Positions 51,495 through 59,480 of a stretch of 64,000 nucleotides of DNA are shown here, one piece after another. Position 1 is the first letter of the stretch; each line of letters starts with the position of its first letter. The stretch is from positions 1-64,000 of the forward strand of contig JAJYCL010000011.1 in the NCBI GenBank assembly GCA_021778415.1, read 5' to 3'. Both the position numbers and the translations under genes were made by a program. The stretch is from a bacterium. GTDB lineage: Bacteria > Vulcanimicrobiota > Vulcanimicrobiia > Vulcanimicrobiales > Vulcanimicrobiaceae. Under the pieces are notes generated by a model. It worked only from the letters and a program-made list of their open reading frames with translations. It made no database searches and was not told the DNA's origin.

Positions 51495-52303
51495 CCGTCA
51501 AAGGCTTCTTCGTGCTTCTTTGGGAGCGCCATGGCATGCCGTTGCTCGCTATGGGCTTTGGGCTCATGGTCATGTTCGGTGTTCATGCGATGGCGGCGGC
51601 GGCGACGGCGCCTACGGCGCCAACCGTCTCATTCCCGGCGCTCAACGTCGGCGTCGGGCAGGCTCAGACGCCGCAACAGGTCGTTGGCGCACTGCAAGTG
51701 TTGCTGCTCCTCACGGTCTTGGCGCTGGCACCAACGCTGCTGGTGATGATGACGTCGTTCACGCGTATCGTCGTCGTTCTGTCGTTCGTTCGCCAAGCCA
51801 TCGGGACACAACAAGTTCCGCCGAATCAAGTCCTCATCGGCCTCTCGCTGCTGTTAACGTTTTTTGTTATGAGCCCGGTGATCCGCGACGTCAATGCGAA
51901 TGCCGTCCAACCGTATCTCGCCAAAAAAATTACGCAACAAGTCGCTTTGGATCGCGCCTCGGCACCATTGCGAACGTTTATGTTTAAACAGACGCGTGAG
52001 AAGGATCTCATGCTCTTTTATTCCATTTCGAAAGAGCCGCGCCCCAAAGAACAAAAGAATGTCCCGACGTATATTCTTGTTCCGGCGTTTACGATATCCG
52101 AACTCACGACCGCCTTTACCATCGGTTTTGCGATTTACATTCCGTTCGTGGTCATCGATATGGTTGTTGCGTCGATCTTGCTCTCGATGGGAATGATGAT
52201 GATTCCCCCCGTGATTATCTCGTTGCCATTCAAAATTTTGATTTTCATCCTCGTCGATGGTTGGAATCTTACCGTCGCCGCACTCTTTGCGAGTTTTCAT
52301 TAG
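51491..52303 (+). CDS. fliP: Flagellar biosynthetic protein FliP
   Basis: The 270-aa protein has a hydrophobic leader (about 1-35) and four membrane helices. FliP signatures are MMTSFTRIVVVLSFVRQAIGTQQVPPNQVLIGLSLLLTFFVM and IGFAIYIPFVVIDMVVASILLSMGMMMIPPVIISLPFKI. It makes up the export gate core with FliQ and FliR. Start at 51491 overlaps the fliO stop; fliQ starts immediately after its own stop. Confidence 0.96.
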   Translation: MTVKGFFVLLWERHGMPLLAMGFGLMVMFGVHAMAAAATAPTAPTVSFPALNVGVGQAQTPQQVVGALQVLLLLTVLALAPTLLVMMTSFTRIVVVLSFVRQAIGTQQVPPNQVLIGLSLLLTFFVMSPVIRDVNANAVQPYLAKKITQQVALDRASAPLRTFMFKQTREKDLMLFYSISKEPRPKEQKNVPTYILVPAFTISELTTAFTIGFAIYIPFVVIDMVVASILLSMGMMMIPPVIISLPFKILIFILVDGWNLTVAALFASFH

Positions 52304-52573
52304 ATGTCGTACGGAGATGCCATTGAAATCGGTCGTCAGGCGATTTTTGTGACGCTCGTGACTGCGGCGCCCGTCTTGCTGTTGAGCCTGGTGACGGGCC
52401 TTGTGATTTCGATTTTTCAGGCGGTAACGCAAATTCAGGAACCGACGCTGACGTTTATTCCGAAGATCATTGTGTCGGCAATGGCAATTCTCTTCTTCGG
52501 ACCGTTCATGTTGTCTATGCTGACGGATTTTCTTTCGCGCACAATTATAGGCATGGCTCACGCCATCCACTAG
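52304..52573 (+). CDS. fliQ: Flagellar biosynthetic protein FliQ
   Basis: The 89-aa protein has two membrane helices and the FliQ pattern: AIEIGRQAIFVTLVTAAPVLLLSLVTGLVISIFQAVTQIQEPTLTFIPKI. It packs around the FliP ring in the export gate. Zero-gap from fliP and 9 bp before fliR. Confidence 0.95.
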   Translation: MSYGDAIEIGRQAIFVTLVTAAPVLLLSLVTGLVISIFQAVTQIQEPTLTFIPKIIVSAMAILFFGPFMLSMLTDFLSRTIIGMAHAIH

Positions 52574-52582
52574 AGCAAAGCG

Positions 52583-53362
52583 ATGCTCGATGTTTTCGGT
52601 CTCAACGCAGCCCAGTTTGAGACATTTCTCCTCGTATTCATCCGCATTGTCACGCTTTTAGCGGTCTTTCCCATTTTTTCGGCGAGTCAAATTCCCGTCC
52701 AAGTGCGCATTGGACTTTCCCTCATACTCTCGTTTTTGATCTATCGCACGGTTCCGTTGATGACCGTCTCACCGGGGCTTTTCGAACTAGGCTCTGCCGT
52801 CGCCGCTCAAGTTGTCTTCGGCCTGACGATCGGATTCATTTCATCACTGGTCTTTACCGGTGTGCAATTTGCCGGCGAGGTCTTGGATTTACAAATCGGC
52901 TTTGCCGTCGCAAATGTCGTGAGTCCGCAGTCGCAAGAACAAGTGACCATTATCGGCGTGCTTGAATTGACGTTGGCGTCGCTCTTGTATCTGGCGACCG
53001 ATTCGCACCTCGCGCTCATCAGCGGTCTTGCTGCATCGTTTCATCTCGCTCCGCTCCCATATATTTCGCTGCAGCCCGGTCTTGCCGGCGATCTCACCCA
53101 TTTTTTTGCGTCGTCGATAACGATGGTCATGCGTATCGCCGCTCCCGCATCCTTTGCGTTGGTTATTGTCAACGTTGCGCTCGCCTTTATGGCACGTGTT
53201 GCTCCGCAAATGAACGTCTTCGTCGTCGGTTTTCCCATTCAAATTAGCATCGGGCTGATCGTGTTGGCGTTCTCGATGCCGATCTTAGGGTATGTCTTGG
53301 TTCCTGCGTTTGAGGAAATTGCGCGAGAAATGATAACGGTCATGCACGCGATGCGTGCATGA
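52583..53362 (+). CDS. fliR: Flagellar biosynthetic protein FliR
   Basis: The 259-aa polytopic protein matches FliR (LLVFIRIVTLLAVFPIFSASQIPVQVRIGLSLILSF; LGLTIGFISSLVFTGVQFAGEVLDLQIGFAVANVVSPQSQEQVTIIGVL; and SFALVIVNVALAFMARVAPQMNVFVVGFPIQISIGLI). It completes the export gate. Its stop codon lies inside a perfect 14-bp inverted repeat. The next flagellar gene, flhB, is separated by a reverse-strand gene. Confidence 0.95.
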   Translation: MLDVFGLNAAQFETFLLVFIRIVTLLAVFPIFSASQIPVQVRIGLSLILSFLIYRTVPLMTVSPGLFELGSAVAAQVVFGLTIGFISSLVFTGVQFAGEVLDLQIGFAVANVVSPQSQEQVTIIGVLELTLASLLYLATDSHLALISGLAASFHLAPLPYISLQPGLAGDLTHFFASSITMVMRIAAPASFALVIVNVALAFMARVAPQMNVFVVGFPIQISIGLIVLAFSMPILGYVLVPAFEEIAREMITVMHAMRA

Positions 53363-53366
53363 CCGT
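53336..53366. terminator. Perfect 14-bp inverted repeat at the fliR stop, bidirectional terminator candidate
   Basis: ACGGTCATGCACGC-GAT-GCGTGCATGACCGT. It lies between converging fliR and the reverse-strand lipoprotein gene, covering the last codons of fliR. There is no strong T run, so termination is inferred from stem strength and position. Confidence 0.6.
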
Positions 53367-53391
53367 TTGAAAGGCGGCGATTGCCGAAGGA

Positions 53392-54405
53392 TTACTGGTA
53401 GCGGAACTGACCGATCTTATTTGCCGCCGTTTCCGAGAAGTAGAGTTTTCCATCTAAGCCGAGCGTGATGCCGCTAATGCCGCTACTCGCAGTGGGAACC
53501 GTATACGTCGTGATCGCGCCGGTCGACGGAACGAATTGCGCGAGGCGATTGCCGACGGCATCGGCGACGTAGAAATTGCCGTCAAGCGCAAGAACGAGCC
53601 CGCCCGGATCCGTGATCGGTGCCGTTGGATACTCCGTAACCGTACCGGACGTCGTAATGCGTCCGATCTTTCCGGCCGCACTCTCCGTGAACCAAAGGGC
53701 TCCGTCGTTGCCCGTTACGAGCGTCTGCAAGCCGGCTGCAGCAGTGGGAATGGGGTACTCGGTAATCGTTCCAGTGGCTGAAATACGGCCGATTTTATTG
53801 ACTCCCGGCTCGAGAAACCACACGGCGTTATCTGGGCCTAAGCTCAAAACGGTCGGATTCGCCCCGGCACTTAAGCCGGCGGAGTACTCGGTGATGGCAC
53901 CGGAGGTCGTGATCATGCCGATGCGGTTCCCGGCTTTTTCGGAGAACCAGAGGTTCCCATTGGGGCCCGGCGTGATTCCATACGGCCCACTGCCTGCATT
54001 CGGCAACGAAAATTCGGTGGTCTGGAATTGCGACGGGGCAAGCCGGGCAATCTTGTTTCCGCCATTTTCGGTATACCAATAGTTGCCGTCGGGGCCTTGG
54101 ACCAGCATCGTGCCGACCGCTGCAGCGGTGGGAATCGGGCTCTCGATAATGGCCGCAGTGGTCGTCAAGTGCCCAATTGCGTTGGTTCCGGGTTCTGGAA
54201 ACCAAATGCCGCCGTCGCTTCCTGGGGCCAAAAAGTTGGGCTTGGCGCCCGTCGATACAACGGGATATTCACTCGTGACACCCGGTGGAAACGGAGTCGG
54301 AGTAGGAAACACCGTCGAACTGGTGATCACGTTGCCCTTACTGCAGGCCGCCAACGTAAGAAACGCGAGGCAGACGAGGACACGAAGTACCGGGGAACGC
54401 TGCAA
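53392..54405 (-). CDS. Lipoprotein with Vgb/NHL-type beta-propeller repeats
   Basis: The 337-aa protein has a lipoprotein signal (LAFLTLAACS, Cys near residue 22), then at least six ~40-residue repeats of the type GPDGNYWYTENGGNKIARL...EF/EY-P, like virginiamycin-B-lyase (streptogramin lyase)/NHL propeller blades. Lyase activity is not implied: such propellers often bind other ligands. It stands on the reverse strand between fliR and flhB, breaking the flagellar run, perhaps inserted later. Location is probably periplasmic or outer-membrane. Confidence 0.8.
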   Translation of the reverse strand: MQRSPVLRVLVCLAFLTLAACSKGNVITSSTVFPTPTPFPPGVTSEYPVVSTGAKPNFLAPGSDGGIWFPEPGTNAIGHLTTTAAIIESPIPTAAAVGTMLVQGPDGNYWYTENGGNKIARLAPSQFQTTEFSLPNAGSGPYGITPGPNGNLWFSEKAGNRIGMITTSGAITEYSAGLSAGANPTVLSLGPDNAVWFLEPGVNKIGRISATGTITEYPIPTAAAGLQTLVTGNDGALWFTESAAGKIGRITTSGTVTEYPTAPITDPGGLVLALDGNFYVADAVGNRLAQFVPSTGAITTYTVPTASSGISGITLGLDGKLYFSETAANKIGQFRYQ

Positions 54406-54495
54406 AATGGACTCCTGGGGATGAAAGAGAGTGCCTGATTTTCAGCGGGAGGCTATTGGCCGTCGGACCCGGCTTTCCCGCAGGAGGGCAAGAGA

Positions 54496-54561
54496 ATGTA
54501 CCTCCTTATGCCGAAAACGTATGAAGCGATGATGATGTTCCCGGGAGCTGGCGTTGCCTAA
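54496..54561 (+). CDS. Possible 21-codon ORF coupled to flhB
   Basis: ATG 54496 begins MYLLMPKTYE... and ends ...FPGAGVA at TAA 54559-54561. GGAGGG (54483-54488) lies 7 bases upstream, a very good ribosome-binding site. The last two codons overlap the flhB TTG (54554) in another frame, as in translational coupling. Function unknown; it could be a leader that controls flhB translation. Confidence 0.45.
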   Translation: MYLLMPKTYEAMMMFPGAGVA

Positions 54562-55618
54562 ACCAGAACAAACCGAGAAGGCAACACCCAAGCGAAAAAG
54601 TGACGCGCGAAAGCGCGGGCAAGTTGCCAAAAGTCAGGAATTGGCGGGCTCTTTCGTATTTTTGTCGAGCGTCTTAGTTTTGCACGCCTATGGCGCGCAA
54701 ACGCTGGGCCACATGGACGCGACGATGCAAAGCAGTCTGGCCCATGCGGTACGAACCGAGGGCTACACGATCTTTTCCGTGTGGAGTTTGTTCGCCCAAA
54801 CCTTCGGCAGTTTCGGCATGGTCCTCGTGGTGATGTTCGGGTTGGCCATCCTTTTCGGTTTGCTCCTCAATCTTTTTCAGGTTGGTTTTCTCTTTACATT
54901 TAAGACGATCACGCCGACGTTTAGCAAAATTAATCCGCTCACGGGCGTTCAGCGCCTTTTCTCCAAGCAAGTCGCCGTCAATCTGGCAAAGCAAATCGTT
55001 AAGCTCATCGCCGTCTTCATTCTTATTAATAGCGCTCTCTATGGGCATCGCGATTTGCTCGTCGCCGTCGGTGGAATGACGCCGGCGGAGATGTTCAATC
55101 AGTTGTCCGGTTTGGTGTACGATGTCGCCTGGCGTTTCGGCGTGTTTCTGATCATTATCGCCTTTGCCGATTATGCGTACGAGCGCTATCAGTACGAGCA
55201 AAACCTGAAGATGACCAAACAAGAAGTCAAGGACGAAGCGCGCCAGGCGGAAGGCAACCCGGAAGTGCGTGGGGCCCTCAAGCGTCGTCAGCGAGAGTTT
55301 GCTCGCCGCCGGATGATGCAGGCCGTTCCGCGCGCGACCGTCGTTGTGACCAACCCGACGCACTTTGCCGTCGCGTTAGAGTGGGACGAAGTCGAAATGG
55401 ATGCGCCGGTGGTCTTAGCAAAAGGGGCCGATCTGATTGCAAAACGTATTCGCGAACTCGCCGTCGAGCATGGCATTCCCATTTTGGAAAATCCGCCGCT
55501 CGCGCGCACACTCTATGAGAAGGTCGAACTCAACACCGCGGTACCGCCGCAGCTTTATGCGGCCGTCGCGCAGGTTATTGCCTTCGTGTACCGCATGAAG
55601 AGAAAAACCATCGCTTAA
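54554..55618 (+). CDS. flhB: Flagellar biosynthesis protein FlhB
   Basis: The 354-aa protein has the polar start TEKATPKRKSDARKRGQVAKSQEL, four membrane helices (about 30-210), and the cytoplasmic self-cleaving domain with VVTNPTHFAVAL (Asn267-Pro268-Thr-His) and HGIPILENPPLARTLYEKVELNTAVPPQLYAAVAQVIAFVYRM. It sets substrate order in flagellar export with FliK. TTG start has GGGAG 6 bases upstream. flhA is 5 bp downstream. Confidence 0.96.
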   Translation: MPKPEQTEKATPKRKSDARKRGQVAKSQELAGSFVFLSSVLVLHAYGAQTLGHMDATMQSSLAHAVRTEGYTIFSVWSLFAQTFGSFGMVLVVMFGLAILFGLLLNLFQVGFLFTFKTITPTFSKINPLTGVQRLFSKQVAVNLAKQIVKLIAVFILINSALYGHRDLLVAVGGMTPAEMFNQLSGLVYDVAWRFGVFLIIIAFADYAYERYQYEQNLKMTKQEVKDEARQAEGNPEVRGALKRRQREFARRRMMQAVPRATVVVTNPTHFAVALEWDEVEMDAPVVLAKGADLIAKRIRELAVEHGIPILENPPLARTLYEKVELNTAVPPQLYAAVAQVIAFVYRMKRKTIA

Positions 55619-55623
55619 GTTTT

Positions 55624-57726
55624 ATGGCAAACGCACCCGCAGCACCGTCACCATCGATCATGAGCCGCATCTCGCAAAGCGCACCTGTTGCGCTGGCAGG
55701 CTTGGCGGTTATCTTGGTGTTGCTCATCATCGTTCCCGTTCCGCCGTGGTTGCTCGATATTTTGCTCGTCGGCAATATCGGCGTCGCCCTTCTGATCATC
55801 GGGACCTCGCTCTTTGCCGAAAACGCCCTGGCATTCTCCGTTTTCCCTTCGTTGTTGCTTATCATCACGTTGTATCGCTTGGCACTCAATGTGACGGCGA
55901 CACGCCTGATTCTCTCCTCGGGATACGCCGGAGATGTGATCAACTTCTTCGGTCAAACGGTTATCGCCGGCAACTACGCGATCGGCTTTGTAATCTTCTT
56001 GATCCTCGTGATCATCCAGTTCGTGGTCATCACCAACGGTGCCGGACGTGTGGCCGAGGTTGCCGCCCGCTTCACCCTCGATGCTATGCCCGGCAAGCAA
56101 CTCGCCATCGATGCCGATCTCAATGCGGGGCTCATTACCGAGGCTGAGGCACGTCAGCGCCGCAAAGATATCCAACGTTCTGCCGATTTTTACGGCGCTA
56201 TGGACGGTGCGTCGAAATTCGTCCGCGGCGATGCCATTGCCGCCATTATCATTGTCGTCATCAATACCATCGGCGGTTTTATCGTCGGTATCTTTCAACT
56301 GCACTACGGCGTCGTCAAATCGTTGGAAACGTTTACGCTGCTTACCGTGGGAGAAGGCATTGTCACGCAAGTGCCGGCGTTGCTCATCTCAACGGCAACC
56401 GGCATCATCGTCACGCGTGCGGCATCGGAATCGGATTTCGGCGCCGATCTTGCCACGCAATTAACGGGCCAATCGCGCGCGATTTTGATCGCCGCCGTGC
56501 TGACCTTCGTGTTCGGCGTCTTCGGCCTCGCGCGATGGCTGATGATCGGTTTGTCGGCGCTCCTCTTTACGATGTATTTCTTTAAGCTTCGTAGCGATAA
56601 ACGCGGTGCAATAAAAGCTGCGGCGCCGCCGCCGACCGCTGCGCCCAAACCCGCCGAATCCGTGGTGCCGTTGCTCTCGTATGATCCGATGGAGCTCGAA
56701 ATCGGGTTTGGCTTGATCCCCTTAGTCGATGCAGGGCAAGGCGGCGATTTGCTCGAGCGAATCACCTTGATCCGCCGACACGCCGCTCGCGATCTCGGCA
56801 TCGTCGTGCCGCCGATTCGCGTTCGTGATAATTTGCAACTCAAACCCTCATCCTATGCAGTAAAGATTTACGGCTTGGAAGTGGCCTCATCGGAGGTGAT
56901 GGTCGGTCGATTGCTCGCGATGAACCCGGGAACTGCCACCGCCGCGCTCGACGGCATCCCGACGACGGAACCGGCCTTCGGGTTGCCTGCGCTGTGGATT
57001 CCGGATCTGCTGCGGACCGAGGCCGAGGCCGGCGGCTACACCGTCATCGATCCGACCTCCGTGATCGCGACGCATCTCACCGAAATTATTCGTTCCCACG
57101 CGCCGGATCTGCTCGGACGCCAAGAGACCTCGGCGCTGCTCGATAACGTGAAAACGCACTATCCGGTGGTTATCGACGAACTCGTTCCGGGGCTGTTGAC
57201 GGTCGGTGAAATCCAACGTGTGTTGCAGAACCTGCTTCGCGAGCGCATTCCCGTTCGCAATCTCGTCTTAATTCTGGAAACGCTCGCCGACGCGGCGAGA
57301 GTCAGCAAAGATATCGACTATCTCACCGAGCGCGTTCGCGCTGCGCTCTCGCGTCATATTTCCAACGAATACGCCGAAAGCGGCCTGCTCTCGGTGATCA
57401 CGGTCGATCCGCGTCTTGAAGCATTGCTGGCAGAAGCCGTGCGCCGCGGTGAGGATGCGCATGCGTTGCTCGACCCCAATACGGTTGCGCGCATTTACAC
57501 CTCCCTGACCAAGCAAATCGGCGTGGCCCAATCGGCCGGCCTGCAGCCGATCGTCCTCACCTCGCCCTCGGTGCGCTTGGCTCTCAAGCGCCTGACGGAG
57601 CGTGCGGCACCGCAGCTGGTGGTCCTCTCCTACTCCGAAATTGCCCCGGGTTTGCGCGTGGAATCCATCGGACAGGTCTCGGCCTCCGAGGAATCACCCG
57701 CTGTCCCTAAAGAAACACTCGCCTAG
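55624..57726 (+). CDS. flhA: Flagellar biosynthesis protein FlhA
   Basis: The 700-aa protein has about eight membrane helices in its first 320 residues, with the FHIPEP-type region (RLALNVTATRLILSSGYAGDVINFFG; AARFTLDAMPGKQLAIDADLNAGLITEAEARQRRKDIQRSADFYGAMDGASKFVRGDAIAAI), and a cytoplasmic domain (about 335-700) that docks chaperones and substrates. It completes the export gate. A PilZ gene follows after 2 bp. Confidence 0.97.
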   Translation: MANAPAAPSPSIMSRISQSAPVALAGLAVILVLLIIVPVPPWLLDILLVGNIGVALLIIGTSLFAENALAFSVFPSLLLIITLYRLALNVTATRLILSSGYAGDVINFFGQTVIAGNYAIGFVIFLILVIIQFVVITNGAGRVAEVAARFTLDAMPGKQLAIDADLNAGLITEAEARQRRKDIQRSADFYGAMDGASKFVRGDAIAAIIIVVINTIGGFIVGIFQLHYGVVKSLETFTLLTVGEGIVTQVPALLISTATGIIVTRAASESDFGADLATQLTGQSRAILIAAVLTFVFGVFGLARWLMIGLSALLFTMYFFKLRSDKRGAIKAAAPPPTAAPKPAESVVPLLSYDPMELEIGFGLIPLVDAGQGGDLLERITLIRRHAARDLGIVVPPIRVRDNLQLKPSSYAVKIYGLEVASSEVMVGRLLAMNPGTATAALDGIPTTEPAFGLPALWIPDLLRTEAEAGGYTVIDPTSVIATHLTEIIRSHAPDLLGRQETSALLDNVKTHYPVVIDELVPGLLTVGEIQRVLQNLLRERIPVRNLVLILETLADAARVSKDIDYLTERVRAALSRHISNEYAESGLLSVITVDPRLEALLAEAVRRGEDAHALLDPNTVARIYTSLTKQIGVAQSAGLQPIVLTSPSVRLALKRLTERAAPQLVVLSYSEIAPGLRVESIGQVSASEESPAVPKETLA

Positions 57727-57728
57727 GT

Positions 57729-58394
57729 ATGTTCAAGACACTCTTCGGCGGTAAGCCAAGCGGTGCTTCAAGCGCGCTCCCGGCAAAGGGAGCGTCAATT
57801 GAGGTTGTCGTAGCCGGCCGCATGGCCCAGACCGTGCATGTCGATACGCCCGGCCCGCGGAGCTTCATTACCGACGGTGTTCTGGGTAAATCAGGCGAAT
57901 CGGCCGTCGTGATCTTCACGACGGCGGCCGGAAAATTCCGCTTTGCGACGCGCATTAATGGGGTCAAGGGCAGCACCACCATGTTCGATATGCCGCGCCG
58001 GATCGACCGGGTCGGCGCCAAGGTCGCCGAGCATCGCCGTGCGACCGTGCGCCTGGATGCCATCGTGCCGGGTCGCTGGCGCTTTGCGCCAAGCGGCAAG
58101 GGTATGGGTGAGTTTAATAAGGCGAACATCCGTGATATCAGCCGGGGCGGCTGTTCGCTCATCGCCGACCGGGAATTGCGTTCCGGTACGCTTGTCGAAA
58201 TTCAGATCGTCCTCAAAAATGGGCAGACCGAAATCACTTTTCTCGGCGAGGTCGTGCGCTCGCAGGGGATTCCGACCTCGGGGCGCTATTCGCACGGCAT
58301 CCGCTTCCATGGCGTCTCGGCGCAGGAAGATCGGGCGATTATCGACTTTATAAATCGTAAGCAAACCGAACTTCGCAGCCGAGGCCTCGCTTGA
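57729..58394 (+). CDS. PilZ-domain protein (YcgR-like, c-di-GMP effector)
   Basis: The 221-aa protein has an N-terminal beta domain (about 20-100) and a PilZ domain (about 100-205) with c-di-GMP motifs: EHRRATVR (RxxxR) and DISRGGC (D/NxSxxG). YcgR-type proteins use this layout to slow flagella at high c-di-GMP. It is 2 bp after flhA, a common position in many phyla, and upstream of cheY. Confidence 0.88.
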   Translation: MFKTLFGGKPSGASSALPAKGASIEVVVAGRMAQTVHVDTPGPRSFITDGVLGKSGESAVVIFTTAAGKFRFATRINGVKGSTTMFDMPRRIDRVGAKVAEHRRATVRLDAIVPGRWRFAPSGKGMGEFNKANIRDISRGGCSLIADRELRSGTLVEIQIVLKNGQTEITFLGEVVRSQGIPTSGRYSHGIRFHGVSAQEDRAIIDFINRKQTELRSRGLA

Positions 58395-58473
58395 CCGAAG
58401 CGCGAAGCAACCACACCAACACACCCTCGGCTTTGGCCGATGAGGTAACAGACGCACTTCTGGGGAGCAACGG

Positions 58474-58836
58474 ATGAGTAAGAAGGTCCTCATCGTAGAC
58501 GACGCGGTTGTCATGCGCATGATGATCAAAGGGATTCTCTCGAAGAATGGCTTCGAGGTCGTCGGCGAGGCCCAAAATGGCGTCGAAGCCGTCGATAAAT
58601 ATAAGCAATTGCATCCCGATTTGGTCACCATGGACATGGTGATGCCAGAATTAGATGGCATCTCAGCGGTTAAGTTGATTATCGCCTATGATCCGAACGC
58701 AAAAATTGTTATGTGCACCTCCATGGGCCAACAGGCTCTCGTTGTTGAAGCTATTCAGGCTGGTGCGAAATCCTTTATCACCAAGCCGTTTCAACCGCCA
58801 AAAATTCTTGAAACCATCAATAAGGTTCTGACATGA
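58474..58836 (+). CDS. cheY: Chemotaxis response regulator CheY
   Basis: The 120-aa single receiver domain has VDDAVVMRMMIKGIL (acidic pair), phospho-Asp in VTMDMVMPELDG (near residue 54), the Thr/Ser in MCTSMGQQ, and KPFQP lysine. It binds FliM when phosphorylated by CheA. GGGGAG lies upstream of the ATG. It overlaps the cheC start by 4 bp. Confidence 0.95.
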   Translation: MSKKVLIVDDAVVMRMMIKGILSKNGFEVVGEAQNGVEAVDKYKQLHPDLVTMDMVMPELDGISAVKLIIAYDPNAKIVMCTSMGQQALVVEAIQAGAKSFITKPFQPPKILETINKVLT

Positions 58837-59444
58837 GTCAGCCTCAAGTCAGCCTGAGCGACATCCAAAAAGATGCCCTCAAAGAAGTTGGTAATATCGG
58901 CGCAGGGCATGCAGCGACAGCCTTGTCGCAGTTGTTGAACGCAAAAATCAACCTCTCCGAGCCCCGCATCGATGTCATTAAATTCCGTGATCTCGCGTCA
59001 CGAGTCGGCCACGCAAATCGCGTCGTGGCGGCGTTACACATGTATGTTCGCGGCGAAGCCCCCGGCCAAATGGTCGTGCTCTTCGATCGCGAGCAGGCCC
59101 TCGATTTCGTCAGCCAGTTTTTGCAGCGCGTGATCGGCGATATTCAAATCTTCGATTCGATTGCAGATTCGACACTCAAAGAACTCGGCAATATCATTGC
59201 CGGTTCGTATCTCACGGCGATCATTCAACTCACCGGCATGAATTTGTTGCCCTCGGTGCCGACGCTTTCGTACGGGACCGTGCAAGCAGCGTTTCGCACG
59301 TTGATGTCAATTCTTCCGGATCAAGACGTGTTTCTGATTGAGTCCTCGTTTCTCGATAAGGAGCGCGAAGTCGCCGGTCAATTCATTCTTATTCCTGAAA
59401 CGGGTTCGCTCAAACCGTTACTGCAAGTTTTCGGCGTCGAGTGA
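58833..59444 (+). CDS. cheC: CheY-P phosphatase CheC
   Basis: The 203-aa protein has two copies of the CheC/FliY signature: DALKEVGNIGAGHAATALSQLL and STLKELGNIIAGSYLTAI, each with the catalytic E-x2-N. It removes phosphate from CheY-P. CheD, its usual partner, is not in the window. ATG overlaps the cheY stop (ATGA). Confidence 0.93.
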   Translation: MSQPQVSLSDIQKDALKEVGNIGAGHAATALSQLLNAKINLSEPRIDVIKFRDLASRVGHANRVVAALHMYVRGEAPGQMVVLFDREQALDFVSQFLQRVIGDIQIFDSIADSTLKELGNIIAGSYLTAIIQLTGMNLLPSVPTLSYGTVQAAFRTLMSILPDQDVFLIESSFLDKEREVAGQFILIPETGSLKPLLQVFGVE

Positions 59445-59480
59445 CCGTTACAGCGGTAGAGTAACCGTTGACGTACAATA

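Noticed and set aside
53392-54405. A streptogramin (virginiamycin B) resistance gene
   Set aside because: The propeller repeats alone are shared by many non-lyase proteins; it carries a lipoprotein signal and I see no proof of the lyase active site.
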